The notes beneath the pieces were generated by a model, which saw only the letters and a list, made by a program, of their open reading frames with translations, ran no database searches and was not told the origin of the DNA. From contig CALJKZ010000412.1 of assembly GCA_937983085.1 (NCBI GenBank), positions 1-8,499 on the forward strand: a stretch of DNA of 8,499 bases. The letters run 5' to 3'. This stretch comes from an uncultured Gemmatimonadales bacterium. GTDB taxonomy: Bacteria; Gemmatimonadota; Gemmatimonadetes; Longimicrobiales; Gaopeijiaceae. Positions 1 to 6,021 of this stretch are shown piece after piece. Numbering within the stretch: position 1 is the stretch's first letter; each line of letters begins with the position of its first letter. Made by a program: the position numbers and the translations under genes.

Positions 1-435
1 GAGGCCGCCATCAGCGGCACCGCGACCCGGTTCCAGTACACCCAGGTCGACCGGAAGGGGATTCCGGCGCTGAACACGGTCTTCAACCACCCGTCGGGCA
101 CGGGGCCCTTCGACAAGACGGCCTACAACACGGCTTCACCCGCCGACGACGTGGCCAACTACACGGACCTCTTCATCACCGTTCTGGGGGCCGTGCCGAA
201 CTCGGACCCGGAGGGGACCGCGGCCCTGTTGCTCCCCGACGAGCTTCCGGTGAGCATGGCAGCCACTCCGACGGCCTTCGCCACGCTGACCGGGCGGGCC
301 CTGAGCGACGATGCGACGGACGTCGCCCTCTTCGTCGTCATCAATGCCGAGCCGTCGCTGCAGAGCGACAACGTCGACGCCAACGACGTCGCGTTCCGTG
401 CGGAGTTTCCGTACGTGGCCGTGCCCCACAGCTGA
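1..435 (+). CDS. DUF4331 family protein, C-terminal part (5' end outside window)
   Basis: The reading frame is open from the first base and stops with TGA at 433-435, so only the last 144 residues are present. The fragment carries the sequence style of the DUF4331 family: a 'VDRKGIPALNTVFNHP' stretch (family form VDRMGRPAxNT), then 'PFDKTAYNTASPADDVANYT', and near the end 'LSDDATDVAL' and 'DNVDANDVAFRAEFPYVAVPH'. These conserved blocks support the family call well. DUF4331 proteins are usually exported and have no established biochemical role; the signal peptide would lie upstream of this window. The gene sits 11 bases before an exported TPR-protein gene on the same strand, so the two are probably co-transcribed. 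No function is assigned beyond the family. Confidence 0.85.
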   Translation, partial: EAAISGTATRFQYTQVDRKGIPALNTVFNHPSGTGPFDKTAYNTASPADDVANYTDLFITVLGAVPNSDPEGTAALLLPDELPVSMAATPTAFATLTGRALSDDATDVALFVVINAEPSLQSDNVDANDVAFRAEFPYVAVPHS

Positions 436-446
436 GGCGACGGACG

Positions 447-1760
447 ATGAGCACACGTGGAACCATCACGATGCTCGCGCTGGTAGCGGGAGGGGTCGCC
501 ACCCTCCCGCTGCTTGGCGCCTCCGACGCCGCTCCCCGACCGGTGGTCGACGAGACCGTCCGGGCTCGGGCGATGGCGTCGTCGGTGCCCGCGCGACCGA
601 CCATGACCGACGAGATCGAGCACTTCACCCGACGAGCGGAAGCCCGACCTGAGGAGTCGTTCTCACGGGAGCGGCTCTTCGCCGCTCACATGCTCGCGTT
701 CCGGGCGTATGGCGACGCGTCGCATCTGGACCAGGCCGCCGCCATGGTCGAGGCGCTGCCGGAGCACAGCCCCGCGGCTCTACGTGCCGCCTCGAGCCTC
801 CAGCTCGCAGAGCACGACTTCCCGGCGGCACTCGCCAGCGCCCGCCGACTCGCCGACGTCTCGCGCGATGATGCGGCATCCTACCGACTCTTCGACGCAC
901 TCTGGGCCGCGGGCGACAAGGCCGCCGCCGAGGAGATCCTCGACGGCACCCTCGACACGCTCTCCACGGCCTGGCTGTCGCGGAAGGCCCGGGTGGTCGA
1001 CGGAGCGGGCTTCACCGAACCCGCGCGCGACATCTTCCGTCGCGTCGTCGAGAACGTGGAGGCCTATGCCGAGCCCGCTCCGGTGCGGGCGTGGGCGTTG
1101 GTCGAGCTCGGCCATTTCGAGCTTCACTCCGGCGACCCGTCGGCCGCCGTGCGTCGGTACCTCGAAGCCCTCGAGGTTCTCCCCGGCAGTCCAGCCGCTC
1201 TGGAAGGGCTGGCCTCCGTCTCGTACGGAGTCGACCGGGACCTGGAAACGGCCCGCGATCTCTACAGAAGGGCCCTCGACAATGGAGCCCACCTGGACCT
1301 CATGGCGACCCTCGCCGACGTCGAGGAGGGCTTGGGGAACGAGGCGGAGGCGCAGCGCGTGCGACGGGCCTTCATCGCGGCGGCCGGCGCGGCGGGTCGC
1401 GACGCCATGCACCGCCGGCCTCTGATCTTCGTAATGGCCGAGTCTCCCGAGACGCGCGAAGAGGCCGTACGGCTGGCGCGCCTCGATCTCGCGGCTCGAC
1501 AGGACCAGGGCGCGTTCGACGCCCTCGCATGGGCCTACTACCGCTCCGGCGATGTCGGAATGGCGTGGACGCTCGCCGAGCGGGGGCTGGACGCGGGTGG
1601 TCCCCCGCCCCCCGTGCTGTTTCGGGCCGGGCTCATGGCCGAGGCCGCAGGAGAGTCGTCCCGGGCCCGCGAGCTACTTCAGGAAGCCCTGGAGGGCCAG
1701 GTCGAACTCGGACCTCACGAGGTCGCCGCGGCAGTCGACGCCCTTGAGCGTTCGCGATGA
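447..1760 (+). CDS. Exported tetratricopeptide-repeat (TPR) protein
   Basis: 437 residues. The ATG at 447 is preceded by GAGG at 434-437, about 9 bases upstream and overlapping the stop of the DUF4331 gene. Residues 8-29 are hydrophobic and end in 'LLGASDAAP', a likely Sec signal peptide cut near residue 29, so the mature protein should be periplasmic or surface-exposed. The rest is alpha-helical and Ala/Leu/Glu-rich, with TPR-like pairs at about residues 213-246 ('WALVELGHFELHSGDPSAAV'), 249-280, 283-312, 356-384 ('LAWAYYRSGDVGMAWTLAER') and 389-420. Weaker repeats are likely at 75-205. TPR arrays bind proteins, and no catalytic motif is seen. The neighbouring DUF4331 protein is the obvious candidate partner, but that is inference. 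The stop codon lies in the first copy of a 28-bp tandem repeat. Confidence 0.85.
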   Translation: MSTRGTITMLALVAGGVATLPLLGASDAAPRPVVDETVRARAMASSVPARPTMTDEIEHFTRRAEARPEESFSRERLFAAHMLAFRAYGDASHLDQAAAMVEALPEHSPAALRAASSLQLAEHDFPAALASARRLADVSRDDAASYRLFDALWAAGDKAAAEEILDGTLDTLSTAWLSRKARVVDGAGFTEPARDIFRRVVENVEAYAEPAPVRAWALVELGHFELHSGDPSAAVRRYLEALEVLPGSPAALEGLASVSYGVDRDLETARDLYRRALDNGAHLDLMATLADVEEGLGNEAEAQRVRRAFIAAAGAAGRDAMHRRPLIFVMAESPETREEAVRLARLDLAARQDQGAFDALAWAYYRSGDVGMAWTLAERGLDAGGPPPPVLFRAGLMAEAAGESSRARELLQEALEGQVELGPHEVAAAVDALERSR

Positions 1761-1811
1761 TCGCGGGCCGGTAGGACCTGCGGGATGATCGCGGGCCGGT
1801 AGGACCTGCGG
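1756..1811. repeat. Perfect 28-bp tandem duplication spanning the TPR stop codon
   Basis: Bases 1756-1783 and 1784-1811 are identical, each starting GATGATCGCGGG and ending GGACCTGCGG. Copy 1 contains the TGA stop of the TPR gene (1758-1760); copy 2 lies fully in the intergenic region. The second copy runs into a short hairpin (CCTGC at 1805-1809, GCAGG at 1815-1819, 5-base loop). That hairpin might act in termination, but it is weak and no T-tract follows. Confidence 0.9.
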
Positions 1812-1879
1812 CCGGCAGGCGTGCCCCCCCTACATAGCCGTCTGTCGGTCGTACGGTCCCGCCAATAGCCGCGGATGGA

Positions 1880-1909
1880 TTGACGTCAGCCCGGCCCCGA
1901 GTTTAGGTT
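1880..1909 (+). promoter_or_regulatory. Putative sigma-70-type promoter of the di-heme/Rieske/porin operon
   Basis: A good -35 hexamer TTGACG lies at 1880-1885. It is followed after 18 bases by a weak -10 candidate TAGGTT at 1904-1909 (3 of 6 consensus positions). The -10 sits inside the first DtxR-like palindrome, so a bound regulator would block RNA polymerase directly. The -35 also overlaps an 8-bp palindrome, TGACGTCA, at 1881-1888. The upstream gap from 1812 holds a run of seven C (1824-1830) and nothing else recognisable. The exact start site cannot be fixed from sequence alone. Confidence 0.45.
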
Positions 1910-1917
1910 TGCCTAAA
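1902..1917. promoter_or_regulatory. DtxR/IdeR/MntR-like operator, site 1
   Basis: The site is a perfect inverted repeat, TTTAGG-TTTG-CCTAAA. Aligned from base 1903, it matches the DtxR tox-operator consensus TTAGGTTAGCCTAACCTAA at 15 of 19 positions (my own base-by-base count). It overlaps the proposed -10 element of the operon starting at 1957. This is typical of a site where a metal-loaded DtxR-family repressor blocks transcription. Which metal (Fe or Mn) and which family member cannot be told from the site. Confidence 0.75.
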
Positions 1918-1924
1918 TTCAAGA

Positions 1925-1944
1925 GTTTTAGGCCCACCTAAAAC
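1925..1944. promoter_or_regulatory. DtxR/IdeR/MntR-like operator, site 2
   Basis: The site is a perfect 8-4-8 inverted repeat, GTTTTAGG-CCCA-CCTAAAAC, with the same TTAGG-N4-CCTAA core as site 1. The centres of the two sites are 25 bp apart. It lies just upstream of the ribosome binding site (GGAG, 1948-1951) and the GTG start at 1957, so it would be in the transcribed leader or at the start site. Two sites in tandem suggest cooperative or layered repression. Confidence 0.72.
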
Positions 1945-1956
1945 CGCGGAGCCACC

Positions 1957-3216
1957 GTGCGTGTCGTCCTCGTTGTCACCATCTCGTCTCTCGTTGCTGC
2001 CGCGGGGTGCGACCTCCTGACCCCTGAAGCTCCTCCGGAAAGCGATGGTCTCGACGGGACCGTCGAGGGAAGGGCCGCTTCACCGGGGGGACAGCATTTC
2101 GCGGGTGACGAGGAGTTCGGCCGGGTCTTCTCGGTCGCCGAGGGTCTCGGCCCCATATTCGTCGCTGCCTCGTGTGAGCAATGTCACGCGGGTGACGGCA
2201 AGGGGCATCCGGTCTTCAATCTGCAGCGGTTCGGCCGGTTGCTGCCGTCCACCGGATTCGACCCTATGGTGGAGTTCGGTGGCCCGCAGCTCCAGCACCG
2301 TGCCATCCCGGGGTATCCACCGGAGCAGCTCCCCGCGGGCGTGACGGGACTGGCCTCACTCACGCCACCTGCCGTGACGGGCCTCGGCTTCCTCGACGCC
2401 GTAGAGGACCAGACGCTCATCGACATGGCCGACCCGTTCGACCTGAACGACGATGGGATCTCCGGACGGCTCCAGCTCCTGGATCCCACCCCGGTCATCG
2501 ATGAGGCCATCGCGCTCGAGCGGCTCGGCTCTCCGGACCCCATGGCCCGCGGACGACTCGTGGACGGCCGCTACATTGGGCGGTTCGGGAAGAAGGGCCT
2601 CACGGTCAATCTTCTTCATCAGACCGTCGGCGCCTACCACCAGGATATGGGGATCACCAGCGATCTTGTTTCGGAAGACCTCTTCAATCCGGCCGCCGGC
2701 AGTCGGGCAGCAGATGACGTCGCCGATCCGGAAGTCGCCAGCGCGGCCGTGGCAAACGTCGTCTTCTACCTGAAGACGCTCCGGGCCCCGCCGAGGCGAA
2801 ACCAGGAAGATCCTCTGGTGCAGCAAGGGGAAATCGTCTTCCGACAGATCGGATGCGCCTCCTGTCACGTACCGACCCTGGTCACCGGTGCCTCGGAGAT
2901 CGAGGTGCTGAACCGCAAGGAGTTCCATCCCTACACGGACCTCCTTCTCCATGACATGGGCCCGGAGCTGGACGACGGATACACTGAAGGCGCAGTGGCC
3001 GAAACGTCGGAATGGCGCACCGCCCCTCTATGGGGATTGGGCCTCGCGGCCGCGTTCCAGGGAGGCGAGATGTTCCTCCTCCATGATGGGCGAGCGCGAA
3101 GCATCGAGGAGGCCGTGGAATACCACGGCGGCGAGGCCTCGGGCGCCCGAGGTGGCTTCCTCGCCCTGACGCCGGTTCAGCTCGACGCGATCATCGCCTT
3201 CCTGGAGTCCCTCTGA
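1957..3216 (+). CDS. Di-heme oxidoreductase lipoprotein, DUF1111 / COG3488 (DHOR) family
   Basis: 419 residues. The GTG start is set by GGAG five bases upstream and by the N-terminal signal: hydrophobic residues 2-17 ending in a lipobox-like A-A-G-C, with Cys18 as the lipid anchor. Asp19 follows it, which in enterobacteria is an inner-membrane retention signal. Two CxxCH c-type heme motifs are present, CEQCH at 73-77 and CASCH at 300-304. The C-terminal block 'TAPLWGLG ... LLHDGRARSIEEAVEYHGGEA ... FLESL' is characteristic of the DUF1111 'thiol oxidoreductase'/di-heme peroxidase-like family. Members are periplasmic electron-transfer proteins whose substrate is mostly unknown; related genes occur beside imelysin genes in iron-regulated clusters. 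Here it leads an operon behind two DtxR-like sites, which fits a metal-related role. Its stop overlaps the Rieske start by one base (TGATG). Confidence 0.88.
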   Translation: MRVVLVVTISSLVAAAGCDLLTPEAPPESDGLDGTVEGRAASPGGQHFAGDEEFGRVFSVAEGLGPIFVAASCEQCHAGDGKGHPVFNLQRFGRLLPSTGFDPMVEFGGPQLQHRAIPGYPPEQLPAGVTGLASLTPPAVTGLGFLDAVEDQTLIDMADPFDLNDDGISGRLQLLDPTPVIDEAIALERLGSPDPMARGRLVDGRYIGRFGKKGLTVNLLHQTVGAYHQDMGITSDLVSEDLFNPAAGSRAADDVADPEVASAAVANVVFYLKTLRAPPRRNQEDPLVQQGEIVFRQIGCASCHVPTLVTGASEIEVLNRKEFHPYTDLLLHDMGPELDDGYTEGAVAETSEWRTAPLWGLGLAAAFQGGEMFLLHDGRARSIEEAVEYHGGEASGARGGFLALTPVQLDAIIAFLESL

Positions 3217-3695
3217 TGGCCGGCGCGCGGCCCGGCGAGCCTTCGCATTCGACTCGGCCAGTCCCGCGGCGCGACTTCGTCCGGAAGCTGCCAGCCTTCA
3301 CCGCTGGCGTCGCAGGTGCCCTCTCGGTACCGACGTTGTCCGGCTGCGCCGGGGCACGATACCTGAGTCCGACTCCGGGGCCCGACGGGCTGTCCGTGAG
3401 CCTCGCGACCCTGGGCGAGGACGGGGGAGCGTTCCTCCAGACCGAGGAAATGGATCGTCCGATCTACCTGCACCGGAACGACGAAGGCGAGTGGATCGCG
3501 GTTCTGGCGTCGTGCACCCACCGGGGCTGTCAGCCGGAGCCCGTGGCCGACCGCCTCGTGTGCCCCTGCCACGGGAGCGAGTTCTCCCTTGAGGGCGACG
3601 TCCTCCAGGGGCCCGCGGACCGTGCCCTGAACCGCTATCGCGTGGACATGGATGGAGATCGACTCTTCATTCGGACCGGAGGGAGAGGAGAATGA
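3216..3695 (+). CDS. Tat-exported Rieske [2Fe-2S] lipoprotein
   Basis: 159 residues. The ATG at 3216 shares its A with the TGA of the preceding gene, so translation is probably coupled. The N-terminus has a twin-arginine motif (Arg18-Arg19 in 'PRRDFVRK'), a short hydrophobic stretch and a lipobox 'LSGC' with Cys44. This suggests export in folded form with cofactor inserted, then lipid anchoring. The Rieske cluster motifs are complete: CTHRGC at 100-105 and CPCHGSEF at 116-123. The expected ligands are Cys100/His102 and Cys116/His119, and Cys105/Cys118 would form the usual disulfide. It is a small stand-alone Rieske protein: no cytochrome b, oxygenase catalytic domain or arsenite oxidase large subunit is nearby. 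The most likely role is single-electron transfer to or from the di-heme protein encoded just upstream; that pairing is inference. Confidence 0.9.
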   Translation: MAGARPGEPSHSTRPVPRRDFVRKLPAFTAGVAGALSVPTLSGCAGARYLSPTPGPDGLSVSLATLGEDGGAFLQTEEMDRPIYLHRNDEGEWIAVLASCTHRGCQPEPVADRLVCPCHGSEFSLEGDVLQGPADRALNRYRVDMDGDRLFIRTGGRGE

Positions 3696-4903
3696 GTATG
3701 CGACCGAAAGCAGGGGGCTCCTTCGCGCTCGGCCTGGTGATGGGCACATGCGCCATCCTGGCGCCATGGAACGCAGCCTACGGTCAGGCCGACACCACGA
3801 TGGCCCAGGACGGGCTGTACGATCGGCCCTTCATCGGATCCCTTTCGTCCACGTCGATCGGAGGGTACCTGGAGGGCAACACGAACTACTTCGTGGAGGA
3901 CGGGGTCACGGAAGGGTTCTCCATGGAGCTCCGGCGGTTCAACGTCTTCCTCTTTTCTCAGGTCTCGCAGCGGGTTCGCTTTCTCTCGGAGCTCGAGTTC
4001 GAGCACGGAACCGAAGAGATCGCCCTCGAGACGGCGCTCCTCGATGTCCAGATCCGACCGTCTCTGGTGCTTCGAGGGGGCATCATCCTCGCGCCCATCG
4101 GCTACCTGAACCAGAACCACGACAGCCCTCAGTGGGACTTCGTCGATCGACCTCTGGTGACCACGGATATTATTCCGTCCACTCTTTCGGAGGTGGGGTT
4201 CGGGGCGTACGGGAAGGTTGCCGCCCATGACTTCGTGTTCTCCTACGACGCCTACCTGACCAACGGTCTCGGCGAGGGCGTCGTCGGCAACGAGGTGGGA
4301 CGCACTGATATTCCGTCCGGCAAGGACGAGGAGCTGTTCGGCGAAGACAACAATGGTTCCCCCGCTTTCACGGGGCGGGTCGGACTCCGGAGACTGGGCG
4401 TGGGAGAAGTGGGCGTTTCGTACTACGGCGGCTACTACAACTCCTTCCGCCTGGAAGGCGAGGACGTGGACGAGCGACGATGGCTCGGCATCACTGTCCT
4501 AGACGTCGGAGGGACCATCGGACCTGCCGATGTCAGAGCCGAAGTCGCGTACGCCAATATCGACGTCCCACCCGGCCTCCGGGAATTGTTCGGCCAGGAA
4601 CAGTGGGGAGGGTACCTCGACCTGCTCGTGCCCCTTTGGCGCCCCCGCTTCCTGGGGTACGCCGACGCGGTCCTGACGGCCGGCCTTCGCCTTGAGCGGG
4701 TGGACTACAACATGGGTTCGTTCACGTCGACCGGCGGCTCGATCGGGGACGATGTGACCGCCGTCGTACCTGGAGTAAGCTTTCGCCTTACCCCCGGCAC
4801 AGTGTTTCGCGCGAACTACCGTTACCACTGGATGACCGACCTTCAGGGGAACGACCCCGCTCGGATGGCGGGTTTTCAGCTGGGCTTCGCGACCTACTTC
4901 TAA
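3692..4903 (+). CDS. Outer-membrane porin-like beta-barrel protein
   Basis: 403 residues from ATG 3692, which overlaps the Rieske stop as ATGA. A second in-frame ATG at 3698 (Met3) is better spaced from the GAGGAG at 3685-3690 and may be the true start. A Sec signal peptide covers about residues 1-32, with likely cleavage after 'AAYGQA'. The mature part alternates hydrophobic and polar residues as in a beta-barrel, for example 'GYLEGNTNYFVEDG', 'RFNVFLFSQVSQRVRFLSEL', 'VLRGGIILAPIGYLN' and 'VGVSYYGGYYNSF'. It ends 'GFQLGFATYF', with the terminal Phe used for barrel assembly. The pattern resembles phosphate-selective porin O/P-like proteins, but substrate specificity cannot be read from it. 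There is no N-terminal plug, so it is not a TonB-dependent receptor. Being third in the operon, it probably supplies outer-membrane passage for whatever the redox pair acts on. Confidence 0.75.
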   Translation: MSMRPKAGGSFALGLVMGTCAILAPWNAAYGQADTTMAQDGLYDRPFIGSLSSTSIGGYLEGNTNYFVEDGVTEGFSMELRRFNVFLFSQVSQRVRFLSELEFEHGTEEIALETALLDVQIRPSLVLRGGIILAPIGYLNQNHDSPQWDFVDRPLVTTDIIPSTLSEVGFGAYGKVAAHDFVFSYDAYLTNGLGEGVVGNEVGRTDIPSGKDEELFGEDNNGSPAFTGRVGLRRLGVGEVGVSYYGGYYNSFRLEGEDVDERRWLGITVLDVGGTIGPADVRAEVAYANIDVPPGLRELFGQEQWGGYLDLLVPLWRPRFLGYADAVLTAGLRLERVDYNMGSFTSTGGSIGDDVTAVVPGVSFRLTPGTVFRANYRYHWMTDLQGNDPARMAGFQLGFATYF

Positions 4904-4918
4904 GGATACCGACGTGCC

Positions 4919-4938
4919 GTCCCGTCGCCGGACGGGAC
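4919..4938 (+). terminator. Hairpin after the porin gene
   Basis: This is a perfect 8-bp inverted repeat, GTCCCGTC-GCCG-GACGGGAC, starting 15 bases after the porin stop. No T-tract follows on the + strand, so it is either a non-canonical terminator or a 3'-end stabilising hairpin. Position and stem strength support an end-of-transcript role for the di-heme/Rieske/porin operon. Confidence 0.45.
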
Positions 4939-4971
4939 AGGCGACGTTGGCGCAGACCCCAGAACGAGCAA

Positions 4972-5005
4972 AGGGCGGCGACTACCGAAGAGTAGTCGCC
5001 GCCCT
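4972..5005 (-). terminator. Strong hairpin between convergent genes, probable mscS terminator
   Basis: A perfect 14-bp stem (AGGGCGGCGACTAC with its complement) encloses a 6-base loop. It begins 18 bases beyond the mscS stop. Read on the - strand the stem ends in T and is followed by TTGCTCGTTCT, a broken T-rich tail, so it suits mscS best. On the + strand no T-run follows, although the stem could still stop read-through from the porin operon. Confidence 0.6.
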
Positions 5006-5023
5006 GGATCCGTTCAGACGTCG

Positions 5024-5929
5024 TCAGCCAGCTGCATGCTGCTCCTTGAGCAACTCGAGAGGCTCGTCCAGCCTCCGCGTTCCCGCCTCGGAGAAGTCGA
5101 GGGTCATGATGGGGAACGGGATTCCGATGTCGTTCTCGTCGAACGCCTTCTTGAGCTTCATCACGGCGTCACTGCGGGCCGCGAGGAAGGTCTTCTGCTC
5201 TGCGTCCTCCAGCCACACGCGGACCTTGAAGTTGATGGAGCTTCCTCCGAACTCGTCGTAGAAGAACTCCGGCTCGCGCTCGGTGTCCCGATGAGCCACC
5301 TGCTCCATGGCCTCGAGGGCGACGCTACGAGCCTGTTCGAGATCGTCACCATAGGAGACACCGCAGGCCAGATCCATCCGGCGCTTCTTGGTCTCGGTGT
5401 AGTTGGTGAGGGCGTTTCCGTACACGCTTCCATTGGGAATGCGCACCAACTGACCCTGCGGGGTGCGGAGGTGCGTCGCGCGCAGGTCGATGTCCTCGAC
5501 CCGGCCGAAGAAGCCGTTGGTCTCCACCAGGTCACCGTCGGTGAAGGGCCTGCGAACGGTCATCAGGATTCCGGCGATGAAGTTCTCGGCGATGTCCTGG
5601 AAGGCGAAACCCAGTGCAAGACCGAGAATACCCAGCCCGGCCAACAGCGACGTCACCGCCTGGTCGAGCTCGAGCACGCCGAGGGCCAGGAACACACCCA
5701 AAGCCCACACGGAGAGGTACGCGGCCTTGCCGAGCAGGCTCTTCACGGGCCCGTGATCCGTCGCCCGATCCATGAGCCGCTTCACCACGTTGCGGACCCC
5801 GCGCGCCAGGAGCGAGAAGACGACGATGATGACCACCGCCGAGATGATCTCGGGGATGTTCAGCACCAGAGCTTCGATCCACTCGGTGACTTTACCGACT
5901 GCGTTCTGCAGTGCTTGGTTGAGGTCCAT
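5024..5929 (-). CDS. MscS-family small-conductance mechanosensitive channel
   Basis: 301 residues, a common length for compact MscS proteins. The start ATG at 5929-5927 has AGGAG 13 bases upstream (5943-5947), a slightly long spacing. Hydrophobic helices lie at about residues 23-43, 68-86 and 90-124. The third contains the Gly/Ala-rich pore helix, 'LLAGLGILGLALGFAFQD', followed by 'IAENFIAGI'. The beta domain shows 'RRPFTDGDLV' and 'VRIPNGSVYGNALTNYT', both family signatures. The C-terminal part is the usual cytoplasmic alpha/beta vestibule. The protein should sit in the inner membrane and release solutes when hypo-osmotic shock raises membrane tension. A 92-base AT-rich gap upstream suggests its own promoter, and a strong hairpin follows its stop. 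Confidence 0.93.
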   Translation of the reverse strand: MDLNQALQNAVGKVTEWIEALVLNIPEIISAVVIIVVFSLLARGVRNVVKRLMDRATDHGPVKSLLGKAAYLSVWALGVFLALGVLELDQAVTSLLAGLGILGLALGFAFQDIAENFIAGILMTVRRPFTDGDLVETNGFFGRVEDIDLRATHLRTPQGQLVRIPNGSVYGNALTNYTETKKRRMDLACGVSYGDDLEQARSVALEAMEQVAHRDTEREPEFFYDEFGGSSINFKVRVWLEDAEQKTFLAARSDAVMKLKKAFDENDIGIPFPIMTLDFSEAGTRRLDEPLELLKEQHAAG

Positions 5930-5980
5930 GGTTATGCGCTATCTCCTGTCTATGTTCTCTTGTCGTTGTCACATACCTGC

Positions 5981-6001
5981 TGTTGCACATTTTGTGCCAC
6001 A
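5981..6001 (-). promoter_or_regulatory. Palindrome and possible sigma-54 (-24/-12) promoter of mscS
   Basis: In the AT-rich gap before mscS, bases 5981-6001 form a 21-bp palindrome with one mismatched pair and a 3-base centre (arms TGT-x-GCACA and TGTGC-x-ACA). Read on the - strand, 5999-5984 is TGGCAC-AAAAT-GTGCA. This is the sigma-54 layout TGGCAC-N5-TTGCA with one changed base, and the GG and GC doublets have the required spacing. Transcription would then start near 5973, leaving a leader of about 45 bases. It could equally be the operator of an unknown dimeric regulator. No convincing sigma-70 pair was found here. Confidence 0.35.
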
Positions 6002-6021
6002 AAAATGGAACACGCATTTAG

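Noticed and set aside
709..1425. 238-codon + strand frame inside the TPR gene
   Set aside because: It is Ser/Arg/Pro-rich and out of frame with the TPR protein, which has a signal peptide, an RBS and repeats.
1805..1819. Rho-independent terminator after the TPR gene
   Set aside because: The stem is only 5 bp, the loop is GC-rich and no T-run follows, so it is mentioned only within the repeat entry.
1824..1830. C7 homopolymer as a phase-variation tract
   Set aside because: It is short, intergenic and about 50 bases upstream of the proposed -35, with no frame to switch. A C7 run is unremarkable in GC-rich DNA.
1881..1888. TGACGTCA as a separate regulator site
   Set aside because: It is an isolated 8-bp palindrome overlapping a good -35 hexamer; nothing independent supports a regulator.
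3216..3695. Rieske protein as part of a cytochrome bc complex or arsenite oxidase small subunit
   Set aside because: No cytochrome b, cytochrome c1 or molybdopterin large-subunit gene lies next to it; the neighbours are a DUF1111 protein and a porin.
4914..5261. Possible small + strand gene after the porin
   Set aside because: It runs through both hairpins and then antisense to the 3' end of mscS, with no RBS or domain.
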